Of a stretch of DNA of 64,000 nucleotides, positions 27,671 through 35,975 are shown one piece after another. The notes beneath the pieces were generated by a model. That model saw only the letters and a list, made by a program, of their open reading frames with translations, was not told the origin of the DNA and did no database searches. Where the stretch lies: positions 21,759 to 85,758 of the forward strand of contig NZ_VUMS01000016.1 of assembly GCF_009696065.1 (NCBI RefSeq), written 5' to 3'. The position numbers were made by a program, and so were the translations under genes. Positions within the stretch are counted from its first letter, which is position 1. Every line of letters starts with the position of its first letter. The stretch is from Oliverpabstia intestinalis (lineage in GTDB: Bacteria; Bacillota; Clostridia; Lachnospirales; Lachnospiraceae).

Positions 27671-27683
27671 CTGGTAGTACCAG
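27671..27683. promoter_or_regulatory. Candidate FadR-type operator in the lrgA leader
   Basis: CTGGTAGTACCAG is a perfect 13-base palindrome around a central base. It lies just downstream of the -10 box and upstream of the lrgA ribosome site. It closely resembles the FadR-class core TGGTnnnACCA. Confidence 0.65.
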
Positions 27684-27689
27684 TTTCAG

Positions 27690-27718
27690 ATTATACTGAC
27701 CTGACTATTTCCTGTCAA
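27690..27718 (-). promoter_or_regulatory. lrgA promoter
   Basis: TTGACA (27713-27718) and TATAAT (27690-27695) on the minus strand, spacer 17. Both hexamers are perfect consensus matches, so a strong promoter held down by a repressor is expected. Confidence 0.88.
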
Positions 27719-27743
27719 GGAGCAAAATCCCCATAGAAATTCA

Positions 27744-27785
27744 AAAATCTCCGGCAATCGTTTACAAATTGCCGGAGATTTTTCT
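27744..27785. terminator. Terminator after hcp
   Basis: AATCTCCGGCAAT pairs with ATTGCCGGAGATT around a nine-base loop, with T/A tracts on both sides. It separates hcp from the lrgA promoter. Confidence 0.88.
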
Positions 27786-27805
27786 TTAAAAAATGCTGCT
27801 GTCCA

Positions 27806-29398
27806 TTATCCCAGCATTTTCTCCAGATCTTCCTTCGGATCCCCGATTGGACTGATCCGGTAGTTTTCTACCAGATACTGCAGCACATTGGGAGACAGGA
27901 ATGCCGGGAGAGACGGTCCGAGATAAATATTTTTGATTCCAAGGTGCAGAAGTGTCAGCAGGATGCACACCGCCTTCTGCTCGTACCAGGAAAGCACCAT
28001 GGAAAGCGGAAGTTCATTGACTCCGCAGTCGAAAGCTTGTGCAAGCGCGACTGCCACTTTGATGGCTCCGTAGGCATCGTTACACTGTCCCATATCCATG
28101 ATCCGAGGGAAACCGCCGATGCTTCCGAGATCCAGATCATTAAACCGGTATTTTCCACACGCCAGCGTAAGAATGATCGTATCGGACGGTGTCTGTTTTA
28201 CGAATTCCGTATAATAGTTTCTGCCTTTTTTTGCTCCGTCGCAGCCGCCGACCAAAAAGAAATGCCGGATCGCTCCTGCCTTTACCGCATCCACGATCTG
28301 ATCTGCTGCCTGCAGAATCGTTCCATGTCCGAAACCGGTGGTCAGCTTTTCTCCGCCGTTGATTCCCTGGTACTGTCTGTCTTCTGCAAATCCGCCAAGT
28401 TCGAGTGCTTTCTCGATCACCGGTGTGAAATCTTTCTCATCATCCACATGCACCACACCCGGATAAGAAACTACTTCCGTGGAAAAGACGCGGTCTGCGT
28501 AGCTCTCCTTCGGTGGCATCAGACAGTTGGTCGTAAACAGGATGGCTCCCGGAAGATCAGCAAATTCTTTCTGCTGGTTCTGCCATGCCGTTCCGAAGTT
28601 TCCTTTCAGATGACTGTATTTTTTCAGTTCCGGGTATGCGTGTGCCGGAAGCATCTCGCCATGGGTATAGATATTGATGCCCTTTCCTTCGGTCTGTTCC
28701 AGAAGCAGCTTCAGATCACGCAGATCATGACCGGTAACCACGATAAACGGCCCTTTTTCCACTTTCATTGAAACCTCTGTAGGTTTCGGGATTCCGTAAG
28801 TCTCTGTGTTGGCACGATCCAGCAGTTCCATACAGGTCAGATTAACTTTTCCCGTCTCCAGAACCACCGGGAGAAGTTCTTCCATGCCAAGATCCATAGA
28901 CAGCGTAGCCAGTGCTTTATATAAGAAGAAGTTCACTTCTTCCGACTGATATCCAAGTACCATCGCATGGTATGCATACGCTGCAACACCCCGGATGCCG
29001 AATAATAACAGGGATTTTAACGACCGGATATCCTCGTCTGCATTCCAGATTTGTTCCATATCATAATTGTCTGTATTTCCACATTTTGCCACACAGGTTC
29101 CGCATCCCGGTGCGATTCTGCTTTTTTCCTCTTCCACACGCTCGATCATCACACGAATCGTCTCTTCATTGAAACTTACATTGGTCAGTGTTGTAAATAA
29201 TCCCTCGATGATCACCCGGTCGGTATCGGCGGTCTTCGGATTGTTGCCGCAGGTCTTCGCAAGGCCGATCAGTGCCCCTGTCAGCTCATCCTGCGCCTTT
29301 GCTACATCAGCCGTCTTTCCGCATACTCCGCGCTTTCCGGTACATCCATTGCATCCTGCTGTCTGCTCACACTGAAAACAAAACATATTTTTCTCCAT
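27806..29398 (-). CDS. hcp: Hybrid cluster protein (hydroxylamine/NO reductase)
   Basis: A 530-residue Hcp that reduces hydroxylamine in vitro and nitric oxide to N2O in stress defence. The N-terminal iron-sulfur site is MFCFQCEQTAGCNGCTGKRGVC (Cys7, 10, 19, 26). Hybrid-cluster ligands appear in TGHDLRDLK, FTTNCLMPP, VGGCDGAKKGRNYYTEF, LTLACGKYRFN and WYEQKAVCILL. It follows the ferredoxin-like gene by 178 bases on the same strand, and a Crp/Fnr regulator is divergent to that gene. This hcp-ferredoxin-regulator grouping resembles HcpR-controlled loci. Confidence 0.95.
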   Translation of the reverse strand: MEKNMFCFQCEQTAGCNGCTGKRGVCGKTADVAKAQDELTGALIGLAKTCGNNPKTADTDRVIIEGLFTTLTNVSFNEETIRVMIERVEEEKSRIAPGCGTCVAKCGNTDNYDMEQIWNADEDIRSLKSLLLFGIRGVAAYAYHAMVLGYQSEEVNFFLYKALATLSMDLGMEELLPVVLETGKVNLTCMELLDRANTETYGIPKPTEVSMKVEKGPFIVVTGHDLRDLKLLLEQTEGKGINIYTHGEMLPAHAYPELKKYSHLKGNFGTAWQNQQKEFADLPGAILFTTNCLMPPKESYADRVFSTEVVSYPGVVHVDDEKDFTPVIEKALELGGFAEDRQYQGINGGEKLTTGFGHGTILQAADQIVDAVKAGAIRHFFLVGGCDGAKKGRNYYTEFVKQTPSDTIILTLACGKYRFNDLDLGSIGGFPRIMDMGQCNDAYGAIKVAVALAQAFDCGVNELPLSMVLSWYEQKAVCILLTLLHLGIKNIYLGPSLPAFLSPNVLQYLVENYRISPIGDPKEDLEKMLG

Positions 29399-29575
29399 TT
29401 TTTGTACTCCTTTTATCAGTTTTTTTATCGTTTTCTTTACTTTTACCTTATTTATCTCATAAGTATCCCTGATTTTTCTGCTTTTATCCTTCGTACTATG
29501 TCTCTCGCACAGATAGCCTCACGGATTACACCGTTTGGTTTTTCCCATCCGTCTGCCTTTAAAACGTTCTGCCCG

Positions 29576-30193
29576 TTACTCCCGGATCGTACCGTCAGTT
29601 CCGACCGTGATCACCTGCCATGGCAGCCGTTTTCCGCTCGCTTCAAGGGCACGTTTTGCCGCCATCTCAAGTCCTCCGCAACATGGAACCTCCATGCGGA
29701 CAACAGTGATACTCTGCACCTCATTCTGCCGGATGATCTCTGCCAGTTTAACGGCATAATCGGTGCTGTCAAGTTTCGGACATCCCACCAGCACCACACG
29801 ATCTTTTAAAAATTCATCGTGGAACTTCGCATAAGCGTACGCTGTACAGTCTGCCGCGATCAGCAGGTTCGCTCCCTCATAAAAAGGTGCATGCACCGGC
29901 AGTAATTTGATCTGTACCGGCCACTGACGCAGACGGGAACGCTCCGCTTTCGCCTTTTCTTCTTTATTTTTCAGCACTGCTGCCTCGTCATAAGCTTCCG
30001 CTTCCCGTTCAATAAAATGAATCGCATCCATCGGACATGCCGGAAGGCAATCCCCCAGTCCGTCACAGTAATCGTCGCGCATCAGTTTTGCTTTCCCGTT
30101 TACCAAACCGATTGCCCCTTCGTGACAGGCCTTAGCACAGGCGCCACAACCATTACATTTATCTTCCTCTATCTGAATCACTCTTCGGATCAT
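29576..30193 (-). CDS. 4Fe-4S ferredoxin-domain protein, Hcp partner
   Basis: The 205-residue protein carries a 2[4Fe-4S] domain at residues 4-65. The first cluster is C-N-G-C-G-A-C-A-K-A-C. The second motif has DDYCDGLGDCLPACP. A C-terminal domain follows with further cysteines (AADCTAY, VGCPKLD, EVPCCGGLEMAAKRA). It probably delivers electrons to Hcp. I start it at 30193, where AAGGAGG stands nine bases upstream; the open frame extends 23 codons further. It is the first gene of the two-gene unit with hcp. Confidence 0.85.
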   Translation of the reverse strand: MIRRVIQIEEDKCNGCGACAKACHEGAIGLVNGKAKLMRDDYCDGLGDCLPACPMDAIHFIEREAEAYDEAAVLKNKEEKAKAERSRLRQWPVQIKLLPVHAPFYEGANLLIAADCTAYAYAKFHDEFLKDRVVLVGCPKLDSTDYAVKLAEIIRQNEVQSITVVRMEVPCCGGLEMAAKRALEASGKRLPWQVITVGTDGTIRE

Positions 30194-30307
30194 ATTCGAT
30201 TCCTCCTTATTTTCTATATGCACTCCTGAAATCTCTCTATATCTGATTTTACACAAATGCATTTCTGTCTCTGTTATGCTGTCCTTCTTCTCTTTGCAAC
30301 AGCTCCC

Positions 30308-30336
30308 TTGCGTTTACAAACAGAGGATACTATAAT
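30308..30336 (+). promoter_or_regulatory. Promoter of the Crp/Fnr-family gene, with downstream half-palindrome
   Basis: TTGCGT (30308-30313), a 17-base spacer and a perfect TATAAT (30331-30336). About 15 bases after the -10, TTGT-N7-ACAA (30353-30367) could be a Crp/Fnr-type operator for autocontrol; that part is speculative. Confidence 0.7.
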
Positions 30337-30379
30337 ATCAGATAAAAATATGTTGTTTTAACCACAAAAAGGAGAAAAA

Positions 30380-31042
30380 ATGAATTTTCCAATATTAAAA
30401 AAAATCCCCCTGTTTTATGGTGTGAAACCGGAGGAAATTCCGTCTATTCTGCATTGTCTCTCCGGACAGATCCGGTCGTTTTCCAAAGGGGAAATGATCT
30501 TTTGTGCCGGTGAATCTATTACCGCTGTAGGAATCGTGCTGGAAGGTTCTGTTCATATTGAAATTGACGATTTCTGGGGCAGTAAAAATATCCTGAATCA
30601 CGTCGGACCCGGACAGCTTTTCGGCGAAGCCTACGCCTGTTCCCCTTCGGAACCGCTGATGGTCAATGTCGTATCCGTCACGCCCAGTCAGATTTTATTT
30701 CTGGATGTTCCGAAGATTTTGCATACCTGTGAAAAACCATGCAGTCATCACCAGCAGATGATTGAAAATCTGCTCCGCATCATGGCAACCAGTAACCTGC
30801 AGCTTTCCCGCCGGATCCTGCACACCACACCGAAAACCATCCGTGAACGGCTGCTCGCCTATCTTTCCTATCAGGAACTGCTCACCGGATCGCCTGAGAT
30901 CACCATCGCCTTCAACCGCCAGCAGCTCGCTGACTATCTCAGCGTGGACCGGAGTGCGCTTTCGAAAGAAATTGGGAAAATGCAGAAGGACGGGCTGCTG
31001 GAAGTGAAAAAAAATGAATTTGTCCTAAAAAGCAGAGAATAA
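30380..31042 (+). CDS. Crp/Fnr-family transcriptional regulator, HcpR-like by context
   Basis: The 220-residue protein has the N-terminal cyclic-nucleotide-fold sensor domain (residues 10-125, with GSVHIEIDDFWGSKNIL and PGQLFGEAYAC) and a C-terminal winged helix (ITIAFNRQQLADYLSVDRSALSKEIGKMQKDGLL). It lacks the N-terminal cysteine cluster of oxygen-sensing Fnr, so it may sense a small molecule or use haem. It is divergent from the ferredoxin-hcp unit, which suggests it controls them in response to nitric oxide or nitrite. GGAG precedes the ATG. Confidence 0.85.
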   Translation: MNFPILKKIPLFYGVKPEEIPSILHCLSGQIRSFSKGEMIFCAGESITAVGIVLEGSVHIEIDDFWGSKNILNHVGPGQLFGEAYACSPSEPLMVNVVSVTPSQILFLDVPKILHTCEKPCSHHQQMIENLLRIMATSNLQLSRRILHTTPKTIRERLLAYLSYQELLTGSPEITIAFNRQQLADYLSVDRSALSKEIGKMQKDGLLEVKKNEFVLKSRE

Positions 31043-31113
31043 AGAATATGATGCCGTGTACATCTTCGCAGAGTGTTCCCGATTTACTGAAAAACAGTTT
31101 TTGTAAGACACTA

Positions 31114-31153
31114 AACAGGGCAAATCGCTCTTTCGAACGATTCGCCCTGTTTG
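31114..31153. terminator. Bidirectional terminator between the Crp/Fnr gene and L25
   Basis: ACAGGGCAAATCG pairs with CGATTCGCCCTGT around a loop of about ten bases, with T-rich sequence on the + side. The flanking genes converge here. Confidence 0.85.
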
Positions 31154-31178
31154 TGTTTTTATTTACTTGATTTTTGTA

Positions 31179-31760
31179 TTATTCAGCCTCTTCAGCTGTC
31201 TCCGGTTCCGGTACACTGTTGTGAACTGCGGTGCAGGATACAACAACTGCTTCCGGATCTGTTTTCAGATCGATGTTCGGATTCTTGGCGATCTCCAGAT
31301 CTTTGACTTTGATCACATCACCGATCTTCATCTCACCGACATCCACCTGAACTTTATCCACCAGGTCAGCAGGCAGTGCCTTATAAGAAATCTCTTCCAG
31401 ATCTTCCTGCAGAACACCTGCCTCTACTTTCTCATGGTTGAGCAGAACGATTTCCGCTACGGAATGTACTTTCTCGGTACTTACCAGTGCCTGGAAATCA
31501 ATCTCATCCACGCGGTTTGCCATTGCATTGTAATCAACCTCTTTGATCAGTGCATCGTAGGTCTTGCCGTCTACTTCCAGCATAACCTGACTTCCTTTGT
31601 TGTCCGTCTTCAGCAGCTGATCTACTGCCTTTTTCGTCATCTGGATCGGAAGAGATCCTTCAATCTCTCTGCCAAACAGATTACCTGTGACATAGCCTTC
31701 TCTTCTTAATTTCTTTGCTTTGACGTCCATGCTTCTTTTTTCAGCTTTTAAAGTATTCAT
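31179..31760 (-). CDS. Ribosomal protein L25 / general stress protein Ctc
   Basis: The 193-residue protein has the N-terminal 5S-rRNA-binding L25 fold (residues 1-95: MDVKAKKLRREGYVTGNLFGREIEGSLPIQM) and the C-terminal beta domain of the long TL5/Ctc form (DLVDKVQVDVGEMKIGDVIKVKDL). The tail is acidic. It differs from most family members, where a GXLYG-like motif is usual, in having GNLFG. GGAGG lies before the ATG. Its position next to a heat-shock gene fits the stress-induced Ctc role, but no shared promoter was seen. Confidence 0.9.
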   Translation of the reverse strand: MNTLKAEKRSMDVKAKKLRREGYVTGNLFGREIEGSLPIQMTKKAVDQLLKTDNKGSQVMLEVDGKTYDALIKEVDYNAMANRVDEIDFQALVSTEKVHSVAEIVLLNHEKVEAGVLQEDLEEISYKALPADLVDKVQVDVGEMKIGDVIKVKDLEIAKNPNIDLKTDPEAVVVSCTAVHNSVPEPETAEEAE

Positions 31761-31887
31761 TTATCTTTTCCTCCAAACTGATTGCTTAGCAGCCTTCTAC
31801 AAAGAGGTTTTGTTAAGTATTATATATAAATGTGCTACCGTCTGCCATCCGGCAAACCGTATGGTTAATAGTTACCCGATTCAGATA

Positions 31888-32355
31888 TTATCCTTCAATG
31901 GCGATGTATTTGTTTTCTTCCACTGCCGGTTTTGCTTCTTTCTTCGGAACGAACAGTTTCAAAATACCATGTTTGAATTCGGCTTTGATCTCACCCGGAT
32001 CTACTTCCTCTCCCACATAGAAGCTACGTGTGCAGGCACCTGCATAACGTTCTTTACGGATATATTTTCCGGTTTCTTTTTCTTTCTCGTCTTTATCAAG
32101 GCCTTTGGCTGCCTCGATGGTCATATAACCATTTTCCAGAGAAACCTTTACTTCATCTTTGGCAAATCCCGGAAGATCTATTTCAAATTCATATCCATTG
32201 TCTTTTTCTTTGATATCGGTTTTCATCACATGTCCGGCTCTTCTGCCGTACAGTTTTTTCTCTGCTTTGTGCAGTTCCTTGCCGGTATCGAACGGAAAAT
32301 AATCATCAAAAAAGTCATCAAACAAATTCTCTCCAAAAATACTAGGCATCAACAT
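31888..32355 (-). CDS. Hsp20/alpha-crystallin small heat-shock protein
   Basis: The 155-residue ATP-independent chaperone has an N-terminal arm (MPSIFGENLFDDFFDDYFPFD) and the alpha-crystallin domain (residues 48-140) with YEFEIDLPGFAKDEVKVSLENGYMTIEA. It ends with the ...FKHGILKLFVPKKEA signature and C-terminal IAIEG. It stands alone behind a CIRCE operator, so repression by HrcA is expected. AAAGGAG precedes the first of three in-frame Met codons. No hrcA, grpE, dnaK or groEL is present in this window. Confidence 0.93.
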   Translation of the reverse strand: MLMPSIFGENLFDDFFDDYFPFDTGKELHKAEKKLYGRRAGHVMKTDIKEKDNGYEFEIDLPGFAKDEVKVSLENGYMTIEAAKGLDKDEKEKETGKYIRKERYAGACTRSFYVGEEVDPGEIKAEFKHGILKLFVPKKEAKPAVEENKYIAIEG

Positions 32356-32475
32356 AAGTCATCTCTCCTTTTTATTCATCATGTATTATTACCTTGTTTC
32401 TTTGGAACTGGGATGCTTCAGGAGCTTTCGAACTTTTTCTTCGTTCTTTTTGTTCCCTTCCTTTGTTCTAGGTGT

Positions 32476-32504
32476 AATATAACACTTAAATCAGCACTCG
32501 TCAA
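32476..32504 (-). promoter_or_regulatory. hsp20 promoter embedded in CIRCE
   Basis: On the minus strand TTGACG (32499-32504) and TATATT (32476-32481), spacer 17. The -35 box lies inside the nine-base centre of the CIRCE element, so bound HrcA would cover it. Confidence 0.8.
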
Positions 32505-32517
32505 GGGGGAGTGCTGA
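32491..32517. promoter_or_regulatory. CIRCE element (HrcA operator)
   Basis: TCAGCACTC-N9-GAGTGCTGA, with both nine-base arms exact complements. It is one base per arm away from the consensus TTAGCACTC-N9-GAGTGCTAA. Confidence 0.92.
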
Positions 32518-32572
32518 TTTTTTTGTGAAGATTTTGTGTCCTTCCGTGACATTCGTCTGGTACATCGTCTCA

Positions 32573-32658
32573 CAGACAAATGAATGATTCAGTTATTTCG
32601 AAAACAATGTATCCGGTCTCATGGGAGCACGGACTTTGACTTGTTGCCCACGTAAATG
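32573..32658 (-). repeat. Composite of repeat C and terminator-abutting repeat B
   Basis: 32573-32612 (CAGACAAATGAATGATTCAG then TTATTTCGAAAAC) repeats the sequence at 12109-12146. On the minus strand, ATTTACGTGGGCAACAAGTC and AAAGTCCGTGCT (32625-32658) match the B repeat and directly follow the CLC gene terminator. Confidence 0.6.
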
Positions 32659-32718
32659 AAAAACGAACTTCCACCCTTACTTTGTTTGCCACAACATCAA
32701 GGTAGAAGTTCGTTTTTC
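32659..32718 (-). terminator. Terminator of the CLC gene
   Basis: GAAAAACGAACTT pairs with AAGTTCGTTTTTC on either side of a loop of about 35 bases; the minus side ends in TTTTTC and runs into the B repeat. Confidence 0.7.
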
Positions 32719-32727
32719 AATTAGTTA

Positions 32728-34020
32728 TCAGGTCTTCGTATGCCGGTTTACATATTTCGCCTTATATTTTGAGTACACGATCGTCTGGTCTTTATACAGC
32801 CCGTAATATCCGGACACTGCATAGCTGACCGCCACAGCCAGCAGATAATACGAAACGCCCTGGAAGCCAAACAACTCAAAGGCTATCAGTATAGAAGTAA
32901 CCGGGCAGTTCGTCACACCGCAGAAGACAGCGGTCATCCCGGCGGCTGCACTTAAAGACGGTGAAAATCCCATTATCTGTCCTGCCAGACAGCCAAAGGT
33001 AGCACCAATGGCAAATGAAGGAACGATCTCCCCCCCTCGAAAACCTGCACGCATCGTCAGTGCTGTCAGAAGCATTTTCCAGAAAAAGTCAAAGGTCTGC
33101 GTCTGTCCATGTTCCACTGCCTGTTCGATCAGCTGATTACCCGCACCCATATACCGGTCTGTCCCAAGGATCCAGTACAGGACTACTACCAGACAGCCCG
33201 CCGCGAAGACACGCAGATATGGATTTTTCATCCATTTATCATATCCCTTGCTCACATATTCCAGTAACAGACAAAAAAAGATACTGACTGCACCGCAGCC
33301 TACGGCGATGATGCCCATTTTAATCCCGTTTTCCATCGAAAATGCCGGGATTCCCGTGACATGAAAGTTCTCCGGATGGATTCCGAAACTTCCCGCAAAA
33401 TCATAAGCAACCAGCGATGCCACCACACAGGGCAGCAAAGCCGCATAGTACATCACACCTACGCTGACCACTTCCATGGCAAATACCGCTGCCGCCATCG
33501 GCGTACCGAAAACAGCCGAAAACGCAGCACTCATCCCGCACATAACGATCACATGGCGGTCTTCCTCATCCAGATGGATCCACCGTCCCAGTTGATTTCC
33601 GATACTTCCTCCAAGCTGGATCGCCGCACCTTCCCGGCCTGCTGAGCCACCAAGCAGATGTGTCAATGCTGTAGCGATAAAAATCAGTGGTGCTGAACGA
33701 AGCGGGACCTCATCCTGCGACCGGATCGTAGAGAGTACCTGGTTCGTTCCTCTGTCCTCTTTTCCAATCTTCTGATATAAAAATACAATCAACAGACCAC
33801 CAAAAGGCAATAATAAAACAACCGCCGGTCTGTCTGCCCGAAACTGTGTCACCCAGCTCAGACACCCGGCAAATAAACTGCTGGCACCGCCAACCACTCC
33901 ACCGATCAGAAGTGCCAGCAGGATCCATTTGACAAAGTTGCTCATATCCTGCTGTATCCGTTTTCCATAATAATGTGACATCACTTCCAGACGGTGATGT
34001 CCCTTTTTCATAGGTTCCAT
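32728..34020 (-). CDS. CLC-family anion transporter
   Basis: A 430-residue protein with about ten membrane segments and recognisable CLC sequences: GGSAGREGAAIQLGGSIG (the GREG loop with the gating glutamate), MSAAFSAVFGTPMAAAVFAMEV, MRAGFRGGEIVPSFAIGATFG and GVTNCPVTSILIAFELFG. The proline of GREGP is replaced by Ala, and the canonical GSGIP serine filter is not evident. These features are closer to the fluoride-exporting CLC-F group than to chloride CLCs, but I cannot decide that by eye. No fluoride riboswitch was recognised upstream. It is a single gene with its own terminator. Confidence 0.82.
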   Translation of the reverse strand: MEPMKKGHHRLEVMSHYYGKRIQQDMSNFVKWILLALLIGGVVGGASSLFAGCLSWVTQFRADRPAVVLLLPFGGLLIVFLYQKIGKEDRGTNQVLSTIRSQDEVPLRSAPLIFIATALTHLLGGSAGREGAAIQLGGSIGNQLGRWIHLDEEDRHVIVMCGMSAAFSAVFGTPMAAAVFAMEVVSVGVMYYAALLPCVVASLVAYDFAGSFGIHPENFHVTGIPAFSMENGIKMGIIAVGCGAVSIFFCLLLEYVSKGYDKWMKNPYLRVFAAGCLVVVLYWILGTDRYMGAGNQLIEQAVEHGQTQTFDFFWKMLLTALTMRAGFRGGEIVPSFAIGATFGCLAGQIMGFSPSLSAAAGMTAVFCGVTNCPVTSILIAFELFGFQGVSYYLLAVAVSYAVSGYYGLYKDQTIVYSKYKAKYVNRHTKT

Positions 34021-34156
34021 ATGTTTCCCCGCTTCCCTTTCCTCTTTCGTATTTCCGCCTCATTTTCCCGGAATCATACTTTCTTTCAGTATACGCCATC
34101 CCTGTATATTTTTCCAGCGCAATGAACTTTAAATATCATGGAAAATTGGTTCACTG

Positions 34157-34188
34157 TTACGGTTCACTGGCTCAATTATTGATATGCA
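34157..34188 (-). repeat. Terminator-abutting D repeat
   Basis: TTCACTGGCTCAATTATTGATATGCAGTGC, a D copy lying next to the terminator of the GH13 gene. Confidence 0.6.
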
Positions 34189-34196
34189 GTGCAACG

Positions 34197-34242
34197 AAAA
34201 AACAGGGCGAAGCCGCTTCCCTCTCAGCGTTCGCCCTGTTTT
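34197..34242 (-). terminator. Terminator of the GH13 phosphorylase operon
   Basis: AAAACAGGGCGAA pairs with TTCGCCCTGTTTT, with an A/T tract on the minus-strand exit side. Confidence 0.85.
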
Positions 34243-34283
34243 CCCTTATTTCTTTTACTCCCTCACATCACTGCCTGATCCCC

Positions 34284-35963
34284 TTATGCGTAGATTCCCT
34301 CAGAATCTGTAATCTCGTACTCAAAAGTCTTCAGATTTGCGCGCAGTGTTGCACTCTCGCCCTGGTTTGTCCAGATGAAGGTAATGATTTCACCTTCTGT
34401 GGATACTGCAAGTTCTGCATCAAAGCCGAACGCTTTGGATACGTTTCTAAAATGCAGAAGTTTCAACTGCTCTTTTACGATATCTGTCTTCATCAGTTCT
34501 TCGATCTGTGCTGCGGACAGATTGGTACGGTTGATTTCTTTATGACCGCCGGCACCGGCACGTTTAACAGCCTCGTGGTCGTTCTTGCCAGCGAAAAGAT
34601 CCAAGTACCATACCTGCGGTTTTCCAGGCATGAACATCTGCAGTGCTCTGGCCATAAGCATTTTTTTGTCATCTTCGCCCAGTGCACTGTAATAAGTTGC
34701 ATTTACCTGATAATATACATTTTTCTGACCATGAAGATCTTTCACATATCCGCCTCTTGCAACAACAGTGTCGATGATCTGCTGGATTCTTTCTTCCGGG
34801 ATCAGCCCCTTCAGATCCAGAAGCGGGATTCCATCGTGGCAGCCCAGCATGTTGACTACATGGATTTCTTTTTCCATCAGTTCTTTTGCCCATTTTTCCA
34901 GAGTGGAACCGTTGCCGCTTTCCAGTGCATCGATGATCATGCCCGGAAGGAAGAAATCGTAGGTCATGTAACCCTGTTTTGCAATCTGTTCATAGTTCTT
35001 CTCTCCGTAGCTTGCATGGATCTCCGGAAGAAGGGTCAGATTGTATTTGTCTGCCAGTTTTCGTACTTTTTCCAGTACTTCCCATGTTCCCGGCTCATTC
35101 AGGAAGTTTTTTTCTCCCGGCTCCTTCGGTGCATAAGCAAATGCGTCCAGACGCACGATCTTTGCTCCGTATGCAGCCAGCGTCTTCAGTGTTTCGTCAT
35201 AAAACTCCCATACCAGTGGAGATTTGATATTCAGATCCATCTGTCCCAGATATTTTCTCTTACTCTCCAGAAGTTCTACCACGCTGTCTTTGCAGAAAGT
35301 ATCAATGTTGAGTTCTGACGGTTTTTTACCTGCTGCAATCTCCTCATTGACTTTCTTCGCGATCAGATCTGCTTTGTAATACTGTACCTTTGCCACCTGC
35401 ATAATGTCCTGTGCATCCAGTACCGGATATTTAATTTCCTGGTAGAACGTATTCCAGTAAGGCACATTTTTTCCGTCCGGGAAACGTACCATCAGGATGG
35501 GAAGACCCGGTTTACGGAAGAACATATGCTCGATCAGTTCCTGATCCGGCTGGATATATCCTTCTTCAGTCATGGTTCCCTTTCCTTCCCAGAACTTGTT
35601 CCAGTCGATAAAGAAATCACGGTATTTGGAGTCGTCGCCGTTTTTCAGGATATCCTGAAACTGCCTAGATAATACAGAAGCATGGTTCAGGATAAAATCC
35701 AGTTTCAGATTAATTCCCAGTTCTTCCAGTGCTTCCAGATCTTTTTTATCTGCCAGTTCTTCATTCAATGTGTAATCGATTACAGAGAACCCGCGATCAA
35801 GATCTGTATTAAATACGCTGGGCAGAATATAGAAGGAAGAAAATACATCCTTTAATTCCGGTTTCTGTAAAAATCCGGTGATATCACTGAGGGTTCCACC
35901 TACGCTGTCCGGATATGCATTTAACATCGGTTTTGCATCTGCTGTAACGGTCATTTTACTCAT
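34284..35963 (-). CDS. GH13 subfamily 18-like glucoside phosphorylase
   Basis: A 559-residue alpha-amylase-fold enzyme of the sucrose-phosphorylase type, which splits an alpha-glucoside with phosphate to give glucose 1-phosphate. The catalytic triad is visible: Asp273 in IVRLDAFAY, Glu314 in LLPEIHASYG and Asp377 in MLGCHDGIPLLD. FILNHAS is region I. It is longer than sucrose phosphorylases (about 490-505) because of a helical insertion around residues 185-250. The acceptor (sucrose, sucrose phosphate, glucosylglycerate or another) cannot be read from sequence. AAGGAG precedes the ATG. It is 12 bases after the P-loop kinase gene, so the two form a cassette. Confidence 0.85.
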   Translation of the reverse strand: MSKMTVTADAKPMLNAYPDSVGGTLSDITGFLQKPELKDVFSSFYILPSVFNTDLDRGFSVIDYTLNEELADKKDLEALEELGINLKLDFILNHASVLSRQFQDILKNGDDSKYRDFFIDWNKFWEGKGTMTEEGYIQPDQELIEHMFFRKPGLPILMVRFPDGKNVPYWNTFYQEIKYPVLDAQDIMQVAKVQYYKADLIAKKVNEEIAAGKKPSELNIDTFCKDSVVELLESKRKYLGQMDLNIKSPLVWEFYDETLKTLAAYGAKIVRLDAFAYAPKEPGEKNFLNEPGTWEVLEKVRKLADKYNLTLLPEIHASYGEKNYEQIAKQGYMTYDFFLPGMIIDALESGNGSTLEKWAKELMEKEIHVVNMLGCHDGIPLLDLKGLIPEERIQQIIDTVVARGGYVKDLHGQKNVYYQVNATYYSALGEDDKKMLMARALQMFMPGKPQVWYLDLFAGKNDHEAVKRAGAGGHKEINRTNLSAAQIEELMKTDIVKEQLKLLHFRNVSKAFGFDAELAVSTEGEIITFIWTNQGESATLRANLKTFEYEITDSEGIYA

Positions 35964-35975
35964 GCTTCTCTCTCC

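Noticed and set aside
34021..34130. Possible fluoride riboswitch before the CLC gene
   Set aside because: A GGGATGGCG stretch caught the eye but the required pseudoknot and downstream GATGxC sequences were not found.
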